DNA of 64,000 bases. Origin: Bagarius yarrelli (lineage: Eukaryota > Chordata > Actinopteri > Siluriformes > Sisoridae). Numbering within the stretch: position 1 is the stretch's first letter; each line of letters opens with the position of its first letter. This document shows positions 44,986 to 56,776 of the stretch, piece after piece. The position numbers were made by a program, and so were the translations under genes. The notes under the pieces were generated by a model. The model was given only the letters and a program-made list of their open reading frames with translations. It had not been told where the DNA came from and did no database searches. Where the stretch lies: contig VCAZ01000102.1 of NCBI GenBank assembly GCA_005784505.1, positions 1,502,481 through 1,566,480 on the forward strand, read 5' to 3'.

Positions 44986-47900
44986 AATGAGTTGATTCAT
45001 TGAAACATGCGCCATATCACGTGTTAGTAGGTTAGTCAAAGCGTTACTGTATGATGTAAAAATTCCATATGATATCGTTGCGAATGAGGAAGTTAAATGT
45101 TAAAAAAGAAATAAAATGTGTTTTAACCTGCTAAAACATGTCTCTTTAATTATTAACAGACAGACTGTTAGTTGTTTATGTTTTTATTTAAATTTATATA
45201 GTAAATTGTGATACTCACACACTACTATACAGGGAAAATCTTTTTTTTTTTTTTTGCATACCCAGGGTCGATCCGCCAATCAACAATGCAGAGCATTAAC
45301 CATTCGAGTTAGACAAATGTTATTAATTCAGATGAATTATATAAAATAGCACTTTATGTGGCACATGCTATTATGTCATTTGGGGCTCCTTCTGTGTGCA
45401 TTACTTAACAGAGCTACAAGATGTCAGGGTCTCCAAACTGTTTTGCGGAATATTCGGATAAACGCAAACCACAGCTGGGAGTCGGCTAGCGACACAGTTG
45501 GACAATAGGCCTGTGATGCGTCGAGATCATATTTCCATTGTGTTTGTTTTTTTTAGATAAGGTATGCGCTGGCAAAGAAAATATTGGCCTTCACCATCAC
45601 CATCTGTCAACTGCAATGGAATTTTCAAAAACAGCCTAATGCTAATTTGTTTGCGTACCTGCATCTCCTGCATGCATCACCAAACTGGCCAAGCTCCAGC
45701 TATGAGAGGCTGACCACATGTCCCAGAGTGCAGTTTAGTTTTGCATACAGATATTAGTTTTGTTTATGAAAATTAACTGCAAACGTATTCCAGTAAACTT
45801 GACCTTTTATTAATGTGGATATAAGGTATCAGTTGAAGCCACATGTTTACCGTCACCCAGCTGTTGGAGGTTGAGAAGCCAAACCGCACTATTATTCGTC
45901 ATTGACACTCATAATAATCAATCGATCCCGAGGGACAGAGACAGAAAATCTCCTCTTATTTCTGTACATTGAACACACCGTTGACACTCTCTGTCTCACA
46001 CCCTTTTGTCTTTGTGTGTTTTGTAATAATAACAAAGGTGCTCTGTTTAGAAAAAAAAAAGGTTTCTTTTTTGCTTAGCAAAGTAATATCTGATGAGTAA
46101 ATAAATAAAATAATCGTAAAAAATAAAATAAAATTTTATCAAGTAAAATAAAATAATTATGATAATAAAATAAATTCTATAAATAAAACAAGATATCTGT
46201 ATAGGATTTCTATTCTAGAATGGTAATATGAGTAGTATGACTTAAAAGTTGGAAATTTTAGTGCAGGTGTATTCTATTTAAGAATCATCTGTGGGATATA
46301 AAAGGAATCCGCATTGCCAGGTCACATTTTTAGGATGTTTAGATGCGTGTTATTTGTAGTTCGATTGTAGAGATACAATTCTAGTATAGTTTCTTAAAAA
46401 ACATGTTACTCGTTGTCCTTCTCTACTCCATCCTACTGATATAACAAACCCTGGATGTCTAATATCTCTCTATAAGCCTCGTGACTTTACACTACTAATA
46501 TATAATTAAAATACAAAATAAAAAAGAGCCCATGTGATTCTGACTACCATTGCTGGCTGGAGTATGGAAGACATTTTCTCTGTCCGTGAAAGGACTTTTA
46601 TTGCGTTTAACAGCACAGTCAGGCCTTTCATTGTCCAAAAAAAAAACCATACTTATTTTTCTACCCGCTGAGCAACTGGTTTAAAACACTCCTCCCCTCT
46701 AAAAGACACAACAGTCACTCAATCCTGACAGCTAGGAGAATGTGACACATAGCGCAATGAATACACCGGCACACAATAGGTGCAAGGAATTTTTTTTTGC
46801 CCCAAACAGCAAATCTAATTAGCATGGCAAAAGAAAATATTTCAGCCAGTTTACATTTCAATGTCATAAAACAACCTGTGGTTCATTCCCAGGAAGACAG
46901 GATCGGGTTCGAATGACGTTAAATCGATCAAGCACTTATATCATTTATTAGATATGATTAACATGCTAAAGATGGCCTGTAGGGGGATTTGAAACAAAAT
47001 AATTCCAAAAATTAAATAGTGACAAATTTTTCCCCCATATTTGATTAACATAGAAAGTTAAGCATGAACGTGATCTCAAAAGGGTGTAAATCAATAAGCA
47101 TATATTAAAGCACACACGATGAGTGATGGAATGTGTCTTTTGTCATGAGCTAGGATTGTTCTCACACCCAGTGTGACACACTGCTCTTTTTTTATAACAA
47201 TTGCATCTGTATGACACAATGCTCCATATGCTGATTAATCCCGATTACAAATAAAACACTCCGGATTCATTCAAATGGAAAAAATCCCAATCCACGGCCT
47301 TGTTGGGCCATTAAAAAAAAAAACGATGATGATTTAAAAACCTACAGAAATATCGATACTCATTTTTCATGCAGACGAACCGTCATTTAAAGATAGAGAT
47401 AAAGAAAGATGGGGGGAAAAAAATACGATCGACATGACCAAACCAGTAATTACATTAGAAGCCATTCAGTACTTTTATGGTAAAGGAACAAATTGCATGC
47501 AAACAAACAAAGTCAAAAGCATATTGTGATCAAGCTGTGAAAAGCGCAGGGCCCGTGTTGTTGCATAATGCCTGATAAGCAGATCTCCCTCTTTCCACTG
47601 ATATTTAAAAAAAAGCCATGCTGAAAAAAAAATCTTATTAAAACAAAAAATTGAATAACACATACCGAACAAGACAATAAAGCAATGACAACGATACGCC
47701 TAGACTGAAGAACAAACAAGTGGTTTCCCTTTCACCTGTAAAGCTTAACTTTTACGTATTCCTGACATTCCTTTCAGAAATTATTCGACATCGGTGTAAA
47801 CTCGTCAGGAAAAAAAAATACACACCAATGACAGCTGCGAAGAGACCCGGGTGCTGTTCCGAAGTTTACGGCCCATAATGCACACTCACACAGGAAGGAA

Positions 47901-48840
47901 AGAACCGAAAAAGGGGCTTTAAAATCTCAAGACGGCCTTGTTTTTTTGTTTTTTTTGATCCTTGTTTCATTTAGTCTTAAAAAAAATCCCACACTGTCTA
48001 TATTTATTTCCTGAAAGAAATCCAGACGTTTTACAGAGACCGAGAATTAATGGTCCGAATTCCTGACTCTGGAGAGTCTTAGTGTTTTGTAATTAGTCGT
48101 CCTTTTGTCCTTTTGGACTGGAATTGTCAGGACAATTAAGTTCAGTTACAAACGAGTGTGTCAAGATGAAGGTGTGCACGAATGCAGGAAATGATTTTTT
48201 CCCCCCAAACCTACTTGGGAAAATCTTCTTCTCCGTATGGAGTTGAATTAGGTGCTGGAAGTCTGCAAGATAATAGATCAAAGAATGCAGCAAAGAGAAC
48301 TTTTTGTTTGTGTGTCGTCCCCTCCCCATCACCCCAACGGCCATGTAGCATCCTCTTTACGCTTATAGTTTTTACAAGGACTCCGAGCTGAGTGCTTTAC
48401 TACAGGGCCAACAAGCCATTCATCTGGGACAATAAAGCAGAAGAAAGTTTCACACGGATCAATAAGGCAGCAGATTTTGAAAAAAATAGTTCAAGTTATA
48501 TAGAATACAAAAATATGTAGCAAAGGACGCTTAAATTGATCGTAGGCGATCTTAAAGATTACTTAGACGGTTTTGCTTCTCTGTATGGATGAAGACAAGG
48601 TGCAGGACTGTCGTGCTCCGAGGACACACAAAACAGTGATCTATACATTGAAGATATGATTGGTCAATTCAACATTCATTATTCCAGTGCTAATCAGGGT
48701 GATTGGATGAGAAAAGGTGTTCACAGTGGAGATTCACTGACACCTATAGGCAGATTGGAGTCATGTCGCTCCATAGAAGTAAGTCAAGGCAAGTCGAGTT
48801 TATGGTTATATTACCAGGTGGATGTGTCCTGGAAGAACAT
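44986..48840. other. Gene-free interval, 3.9 kb
   Basis: No coding sequence recognised. Positions 45480-45765 are complex and could be regulatory. Positions 46080-46200 are (AAATA)-rich. Short ORFs at 47475-47719 and 48093-48391 overlap on opposite strands and lack features. Confidence 0.5.
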
Positions 48841-49590
48841 CCTTTATTAATCCTTAATAATTTCAATCAACCAATCTAACCATCTGATGTCATCAGCATG
48901 TGCCACCTCAATTCTTTTTTAAACCTTTCCCTACTTTTTACCAAAATGTAAGATTTAAATGTATTATTAAATTAAAAAACATGAAATAATTAAATGACGT
49001 TTGTAATACATTACATGCTGTACTGAACAATTACATAAAACATGTATGTGTGTAGTTTAGTTAGTGTGTGAACATTTCCTTCACTTTCGTAACCAAAAAT
49101 AGATGTGTGTGTGCAGTGAAATGTATTTAGGTTTTGTGTGATGAATAATATCAATTTATGTATTTTTCTTCAAATGTATAGTTATAAAAATGTGGCTTGT
49201 GATTGTTAAATGTTAAAAGGTTGTGATTTAATTAAATACATGTTAAACCCTGTTTTATAGTAAGAATGTTGCTCTAGTGCGGTTCTACAGGTTCACCTTT
49301 TCAGAACATTTTACATTCAATCTTCATAGAGGTAAAGTTTTTTTATTTTGGATCATTATAATTAATACAGTCTAAATTCACTAAAGTTGTCCCTGAAGTA
49401 TAATAAATGATTATAACATATTTAGTCTAATTTCATGTTGTGATTCAATGTTTAATTCAGGAATCATTATTGTCAGTAAATGATCCAAAATAAATTTCAA
49501 TTAGTTGGAAAAAAAAAAGTGGATTGAGGAGGTTTCGGTTAGCACACAATGTTACCTCAGATGGTCCGGATGGAGGAATCAGTAAATAAA
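48841..49590. mobile_element. Nonautonomous terminal-inverted-repeat element, copy 2
   Basis: It shares CAATCAACCAATC.AACCATC, TTACATGCTGTACTGAACAA, ATGTGGCTTGTGATTGTTAA and CCTGTTTTATAGTAAGAAT with 34534-35378 in the same orientation. Its right end (GGTTTCGGTTAGCACACAAT, CCTCAGATGGTCCGG) is the degraded inverse of its left end. Confidence 0.7.
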
Positions 49591-51211
49591 TGTCGGTCTG
49601 CAGGATACAGTGCTAATAAGCAAAATATAAACAGACTATACCAAAGATAAGACTTTTTCTATAACCCTATACACATTTTAGCCTTTTACTGTACATGCAA
49701 TTGTGTGAAAGATGTGTGAAGTCTTCACTAAGAATCAATCGTCTAAATCGATAAATCGCTATTATTTAAACACAACAAAAAGAATGTTACTTCTAAATGT
49801 TAAAGAACAAAATTTATTATAATATCTAGCTGTTAAACGCATATCTCATATTATTATTTTTCTGTACTTACGTGAAAAACAAATGTACCAAGTTATAAAT
49901 AATAAAAAAATTATTTTTTAAACAACTTAAGTACCACAATTTAATTATACTCAAAAAAGAATAAAAAAAATGGAAAAATCTACTCAACTGTAAATACTGT
50001 AACACAAACACATTTACAGCCACATTTATATATTTTATTTAATAACTTTTAAAATAACAAAAATTTCTATGTGATTATCCATCTAATCATTATAAAAAAG
50101 GGCTGGGAGAGGATTCATAAATCGATTAATTAACTAATATTTTTTTGATAATCTTCTGCATCATCCAGAATTTTTCGTGAAAAATTAAGCTACATTACAA
50201 AAAAATAAATAACTTTAATCAGACGCTGATAACAAAATGATGATGTATGTGATCAGTAAGAGGAACCAACATGTAACTAAAACAAAAAAATTATTTTTAT
50301 GCCACATCACACCAACAGGTTAATGTTAATTCTTCCTAACTGCATAGCCTTCATCATTTCCAATCCTTAAATTCTGGAAAAATGTAAGATGGTTATGCAA
50401 ATAATATCCGTTAGCATGAGCAATAAAATATTGCATCCCATCACATGGACCTTATCTATATTTAGTGGTTTTTTCCCCCCTCAGATTTGCTGTAGGTAGA
50501 TACATCATGGCATAACAAGATGTTTTAAAGCAAGAGAGAAAAAGAGAGAGATTCAGATACAGATAAATAAGTGAAAGAAGTCAGTCTTAAGCTGCTGAAG
50601 CTTTTAGCTGAAAGAAAAAAAAAAATCTAATCAATGCACACTTGTCTTTAAGAGCGGCACTCGATGAAATCCTAAAAGATCGTTCCGGAATTCTTTAGAC
50701 ATTGACGACAAGGTCACCAAATATTGACCTTTTTGTTAGGGCAGAACTTGTGCTTTTATAAATCTAATGAAATTGACTTCTTTTCAGCAGTTGATGTCTT
50801 AAAGGACATGTCCATTTTCTATTATTCTGCAGAAATGTGTCCAGACTGATGATGGAAACGCAGCGGAAAATTCTATGCTCTGAAAATATGTCTTTATTTG
50901 CAAGAAAGAGACTGTAAGTATTATTTGCTGTAGTAATAATTATTACATTATATGTTTCTTCAAAATTAAAAGTGGTCTAGGAACGGTTATATATTGATTC
51001 AGTGATAGAATTTCAGAACTTTATATAAGCCCAGTCATAACCAGTCTTAAAATCAGATTCTAGCTTTGATTGACAGGAATGAAATTTGATAAATTCTTCC
51101 CAATGTTCAGCATTTTCCTGTCGATTTAATGTCATTTATATGGCCTCAATCACCAGCACGTCCTCACAGCTGTATCAATTCCTGAACTTCACTATAAACC
51201 ATGTAAAATGA
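49591..51211. other. AT-rich gene-free interval
   Basis: Very AT-rich to about 50450, then mixed. Positions 50640-50760 are somewhat more complex. No gene or element recognised. Confidence 0.5.
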
Positions 51212-51477
51212 TGCAGTGGCGGCTCAAACGGTTAAGGCGCTAAGTTCCTGATCTAAAGAACAGAATGACCTGGGTTTAAACCCCACCACCGCCAGATGCT
51301 GATCTGAAGACCAAAAACACCTGGTTTCAAGCCCCGCCACCGGCAAGCCAACCACTGTTGGGTCCTTGAGCAAGACTCTTAACCCTTTCTGCTCCAGGGG
51401 TGCTGCAACATGGCGCTCTGACCCAAACTTACTGTGAAAAAAAGAATTTCACTGTGGTGTAAAAAAAAAAAAAAAAA
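51212..51477 (+). mobile_element. SINE family 2 with duplicated B-box segment and poly-A tail
   Basis: The head GTGGCGGCTCAAACGGTTAAG is followed by two similar B-box blocks (ACCTGGGTTTAAACCCC and ACCTGGTTTCAAGCCCC), then CTTGAGCAAGACTCTTAACCC, a truncated body and A(16) at 51462-51477. The internal duplication distinguishes it from the other two copies. Confidence 0.7.
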
Positions 51478-51539
51478 GTATCTGTGACAAAATAAAGGCA
51501 TTTAAAATAATCTTGTAGTGGTTTTAAACCTTCCTGTAG

Positions 51540-51975
51540 TAAATATATAAAAGTAAATCACAACGATGTAATGATCTGTTGTGTTAATTCTACTACACTC
51601 GTGACAGTAAAATAAACTAATAGCTACATTAATGACTATAGTAACTTTTCTACGACTATATTATACCGTATGTGTGAGAATCTTCACAGCACAAATCAGA
51701 GCAAAAAGTGTGTCGTGTGTGTTTCGTTAAAAACTTTTGTGGAATCGATGTGACATTGCTGTTCATTAGAAATGGGAATCTGGTCTTTCACACTGGAACA
51801 CACTGATCCCCATTAGTAACTCTGTTTCTCATAGAACAACTCTTTAAAATATTATTGATCAGTTCACTACAGTTCTATAAATGAATAATATATAATAGTA
51901 AGTAAATACTATAACAAGCTAAATACTAAAATATGATGGTCCTCTAGTTTACTCTAGTAACTTGTACATAATACA
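51540..51975 (+). repeat. Dispersed repeat DR1, copy D
   Basis: It shares GTTGTGTTAATTCTACTACAC, TATACCGTATGTGTGAGAAT, GAACACACTGATCCCC and GATCAGTTCACTACAGTTCT with copy B. It is shortened at both sides and abuts a LINE fragment. Confidence 0.65.
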
Positions 51976-51979
51976 ATAT

Positions 51980-53154
51980 GATACTGATTCAAATAATAAA
52001 CAAGAACCAAATTGCCTATCACAGCTACGCAGATGATACCCAGGTTTACCTTTCCTTATAGCCAAATGACTGCAGCCCCACCGACTATCTCTGCAAATGT
52101 ATTGATGAAATGAACAGTTGGATGTGCCAGAACTTTATACAGTTAAACAAGAAGAAGACTGAAGTCATTGCTTTTGGAAACAATGGTGAAGTTCTCAAGA
52201 TAAATGCATACCTTAATTTCAGGGGTCAAACAACCAAAAATCAAGTCAGAACTCTTGGTGTGATCCTGGAGTCAGATCTTAGTTTCGGTAGTCAATGCAA
52301 TAACTAAATCAGCAAACTATCACCTTAAAACACTGCTAGAATTCTGAGTTTTGTATCCAGTCAGAATCCGAGGACTCTTGTTCATGCTTTTATCACCAGT
52401 AGACTGGACTATTGTAATGCACTCCTGAACAGCCTTCCCAAAAATACCCTCAGACCCGCAGCTCATACAGAACAGCACTGCCACCAGGATTCTGACTACA
52501 ACCAATAAATCTGATCACTTCACACCAGGTCCTCAGGTCCTGACACCATCTTCCAGTTACATTAAGGATTGATTTTAAAAGTACTGTTAGCCGTTTATAA
52601 ATCACTCAATCTGAATACATCTTAGATATTCTCACTAAATTCAAACCAATCAGATCACTCGCATTATTAGGATCAATACAGTAAACATACCAAGGGTTTA
52701 GTCTAAACAAGGCTGAAGCTATTAGCTATTCTATGCAGCCCACAGTTGGAACCAGCTTCCAGAAGAGATCAGATGTGGTAAATCAGTGGTCATCTTTAAA
52801 TCCAGATGTTTGTATTACATTTATGGCATTTCGCAGAAGTCCTTATCCATAGTTTAGGGTTAAGGGCCTTGCTGAGGGGCCCAACAGTGGTAAACCTGTG
52901 GTGCTGGGAATCAAACCTGATCTTCCAATTAGCAGTCCAACACCTTGACCACTGTGCTAACACATCTATTTATTTCTGCGTTTACTAAAATAAGCGCTGT
53001 GCTACGTTTACGTTCGTAATCGTTTTGATTTACTTAAAATATTTGTTTTTATTTTTATTTCTTATTTATTTCTATATTTTTTATGATAATTGTATTTTCT
53101 CTTTTATGCAAAGCACTTTGAATTATCATTAGCATAAATAAACTTGCCTTGCCT
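51980..53154 (+). pseudogene. 5'-truncated LINE (Rex1/L2-like) with reverse-transcriptase remnant
   Basis: The reading frame near 52015 gives SYADDTQVYLSL followed by a stop, then an open part at 52110-52306 (MNSWMCQNFIQLNKKKTEVIAFG...LGVILESDLSF). YADDTQ holds the reverse-transcriptase active-site DD, and the W..N.L.LN..KTE block is the next conserved motif of fish LINEs. Further fragments follow (SRLDYCNALL around 52393-52430). The 3' end has the GCAAAGCACTTTGAATT...AAATAAACTTGCCTTGCCT tail usual for these LINEs. Stops and frameshifts make it dead. A SINE is inserted at 52814-52965. Confidence 0.75.
52814..52965 (-). mobile_element. SINE family 1, nested in the LINE fragment
   Basis: It shows TACATTTATGGCATTTCGCAG, GGGTTAAGGGCCTTGCTGAG, GGTGCTGGGAATCAAACC and CCAACACCTTGACCACTG. 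It interrupts the LINE 3' region, so it is younger than the LINE. Confidence 0.65.
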
Positions 53155-53737
53155 AATCGACTTGGTGCATCTAGGCCAAAGTGTACTTAACATTTTACCT
53201 AAGACAAATGTTCCTTTATTTATTTATTTTTCACGACAGTCTGTTTTTCCATACATATAAGAAGTTCCTGCCTCTGATATTAAACCTATAAAACTGAAGA
53301 GAAAAATGTTTACGACACAATTTGTACTCTCACCAAAGCACAATGTTCTCAGAGACTCGACTATCACGCCGGCAGACAAAGGGAGAGAAAGAGGTCACAA
53401 TATAACTGAGGTTATTTTTCTGAGGTGTATTTTCTTGGCTTAAGTGCATGTGGTGGCACAGGAAAAAAAAAAAAGGTCTGATATAAAGTCTGGTGGTCAG
53501 GAGGACACATAACCATATTGCAGTCATATTTCATGTGTTTGGGTTAGCGCTTCTGCAACTGCCTCAAAGATCTTATCTCATAACTGTCACTGCAGAAGCC
53601 ACAGGAAATTAGACATGCGGAGCATCTGGTTAGATGTGCAGATGAAAATATTTTCCTAGTGCCATTATATAGACAAAAGTATATATAATCTTATAATCTT
53701 TTGCAGATTTAGGTCCAATCCGAATAGTAAGAAGGAA

Positions 53738-53807
<70 letters not shown>

Positions 53808-54618
53808 TCCAAAGAATTTTTATTACAGATTTTCTGTCAAGTCATGAGGTAAGGCTTCATGGCCTATCAATCTATAAAATGTTGTGGGACTAAAGTGCAG
53901 CAATTAACGTTAATTTATTTTTTAGTTAAACGATAGATTTTTTAGATTTTGCAAGTAAGACATGACGTTTAAATAGTAACACACCGTTAAATAATATAAA
54001 ACAGATGTGTGTTGATCGTTAAATTCCTTAATGTTAAAAAATACTTATTTGTGAAGGTCGTTGGTCGCTCTCGGGGCTAAGCCATGTTGCAAGCGTGTAG
54101 CTAATGTATCTTGGGAAATGTGTCATACCCCTACGTCTGAAGGGGAAATTTCTTATACCCCTACTGTTGGTCATATAATTTATTAAAAACATAAAAATAA
54201 AATTGCACTGTAATGCAAAACTTTGTTTGCGTAGGGCACCAGACGTATGTCGGGCTTTACATTTTTAAAAAGCATGTGACTTGACAGTGACTTTCTATTG
54301 GCTTTCAGTTTCCTCTCAGGGTGCACCTACTTGCACCCTAGACCTTTACACTTTTATTGTGAGCAAATTAATATTGCGTTTATAATTTTTTTGCCTTATG
54401 TGACAGAACCGTTGCAATGTACTGTTCTTTTTTTTAATCCTGGTCATTTTATACTAGTGGACAACAGTTGTATTACGCCTTTAATTTCTGAATCCAGTTG
54501 ATAAAAATGGCTAAATAAAATAAATTATTATCTTAATTACCACCAACCTGCCCCTTGCCCAGTTGTATATAAAGAGATAAAATAAGGGTGAGTGTCGATA
54601 AAGCTGCTGCCGGGGGTA
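53155..54618. other. Intergenic downstream of zfp64; long (TA)n
   Basis: An uninterrupted (TA)n tract lies at about 53738-53801. Positions 53155-53660 and 54050-54400 show no gene. Confidence 0.6.
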
Positions 54619-55388
54619 TTTATTGCAGATGCACATGTGTAGAGTAGCTTTAAAAGACCCTCACTAGTTAGTTAAATAGGAACACCTGTACACAAGCACA
54701 AGATCATTAGAAGATACCAGAACATAGCAAGAACTTCAATTAACGACATCACGCATCACAATGGAGGGAATTGTGAACATGGTAGCTGGTTCCTGAAGGA
54801 GTATATTTCAGAAACTATTGATTTCCTGTCATTTACATACACAACGGTGAAAAAAAAACTCAAACAAACGAGTACAACCATGTTAATGAGTAAACATATT
54901 AAAATTTCAAGTGTCCAATTTCACTCCTGTCAGCCAAAAAAAAAAGAAAGTCACAGACTCAATAAAAGAGAATTGGATAAAGATTGGATGATTCGATGGT
55001 CGAGAGCTTACGACATGCTGCTACTTCAATAAACGTTCCAACAACCCACCAACAAATTAAGAAAACATCATTGGTTTGACAAACACAAATAGAGCTGCAA
55101 CTCGTCTAGACCACAAGGGAAATGTTTTAATAATAATCAAAAAAGTGATGAACCCGACTGGGACCTGCGTACGATATCAGCTGGAGCCGAACAGATTAGA
55201 CAAATAAACACTAAAATAGTGAAGGTTCAACAATTTTAATATTTTGAGAAAAAAAAAAACCCTACATTCCACAATCTATTTTTTATGTTACTTACACAAG
55301 GTCTAGAGAAGCAGCAAGTCACGTCTGAGTATAAAAATATCTCTGTCAAACAAACATAATCGAACGAATCAAAGAAACAGAAAGTCGC
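54619..55388 (-). other. zfp64: zfp64 3' UTR (probable extent)
   Basis: This is AT-rich noncoding sequence after the stop. The AATAAA used as outer limit (TTTATT on plus, 54619-54624) is one of several; another lies near 54352. No repeats are recognised apart from short A runs (about 54850 and 55250). Confidence 0.35.
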
Positions 55389-56776
55389 TTAGTCCTCAAT
55401 CCTGTCTGGTGGATTGGAGTCGGAGAAGATCTGATGAGGTGAGAGCTGGTAAATGGGTGTTTGTTGATCTTGCTCTGAGATTGACAGGGTAACATTGTGT
55501 ACAAGAAGGGAGCTGGACGGCTCAATGTTTATATCTGGCACAACCAAAAGCGGGTTCCCTTCATTAGACTGCTTGTCCTCAGCTAGTGGACTTTTACCGT
55601 CTAATGAAGATTCAAAGGTGGAGTTTGCTGCTGCTGCTGTAGTGATAGAGGCATGACTTTCGGTGACCACCGTGACCTCGGCGCCCCCCTGCTGGATGAG
55701 GGCATGAAGACTGTCAAGGTCCGAGCATGCCGTGATGAACGCGTGGCTGTTTTCCGACGGCAAAGCGGGACTCATGAAGGTCTGAGTCTCTATTGGGGAA
55801 TGGGATGAAACATGCGTCTGTAGTAAAGGGTTTTCCTCTCCTCCACTGATGTGAGTTAGTAAGACGGTCTGGGGCTCGAGGCTGCCCTCTGCTGGGGTCA
55901 TGTGCTGTAACGGGGTTAACAGATTGACCTGCTGTATTAAAGGGTTTAGTATAACATTCTGCCCTTTGGAACTAAGCAGAGCCGTTTCAGGTTTAGTAGA
56001 TGGGGCATCTACTATCTCCTGAGCTACAGGAGGCGCTACGAAGATTTTTAGCTGCGTTTTTCCATAGGAAGGACCATAGCCGTTTGTGACAGTTAATAAA
56101 CCCTGCTTAGGTGAATTATTTGTTTGCTTTCGAGTATTAGTTTGTGTTTCTGTGATTCTAGGCTGTTTTTTTGTGTTATTATGTTGCCTTTTATGACTTC
56201 GCAGTGAATCTTCTCTTACAAATGATGCATCGCACAGGTTACAGCGGAAAGCCCGGGGTGCTTCGATCCGTACCCGGTACCGTGCACCAGTAGGATTTGA
56301 TGCCTCATATCCTGCTTTCCCTCGTCTGCCCCCTTCACTGTGCCCCTCTACAACTTTTTCACCATGGTACTTCTTTATATGAACGAGCAGGTTGGCCCGC
56401 TGCTTGCTGGCGAAGGGGCAGCGGTGACACGTGAACGGGCGCTCATCTGAGTGAACACGCTCATGCCTCTTAAGCGCCCCCTTACTGGTGCAGGAGTAAG
56501 GGCAGCAGGTGCAGCGGAGTGGGCGGGCCGGTTCGTGTTGGCGTGAGTGTGCACGAAGCGCCGCCTTGGCTGCGCACTGGAAGTCACATTCCGTGCAGGA
56601 GTAGGCACCATGGCACAGTCTGGCGTGCGACTTCAGGTTGGCTTTCATGGCACAGCGGTAATCGCACAGCTCGCATGCATACGGCTTCTCGCCCGAGTGC
56701 ACACGCATGTGACGCTTCAAGTCTGAGTTGATTTTGAATTTGGCGCCGCACTCGCCACACTGAAACGGGGCATCAC
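55389..56776 (-). CDS. zfp64: zfp64 coding exon 6 (terminal exon, six fingers and C-terminal tail)
   Basis: The acceptor is ACTTTCAG (G at 56777). The exon begins (G)DAPFQCGECGAKFKINSDLKRHMRVHSGEKP and carries five more-or-less contiguous fingers, a basic/glycine linker (GGRRGKAGYEASN), then an isolated finger FRCNLCDASFVREDSLRSHKRQH. The rest is a low-complexity Gln/Thr/Ser/Pro tail ending DSNPPDRIED with TAA at 55391-55389. Several fingers use C-x2-C-P-Y-S-C-type cores typical of ZFP64. The exon is noticeably more GC-rich than its surroundings. Confidence 0.96.

Noticed and set aside
52110..52307. Possible intact gene encoding a 65-residue protein
   Set aside because: It is an internal piece of a dead LINE reverse transcriptase (KTEVIAFG block), with stops on both sides.
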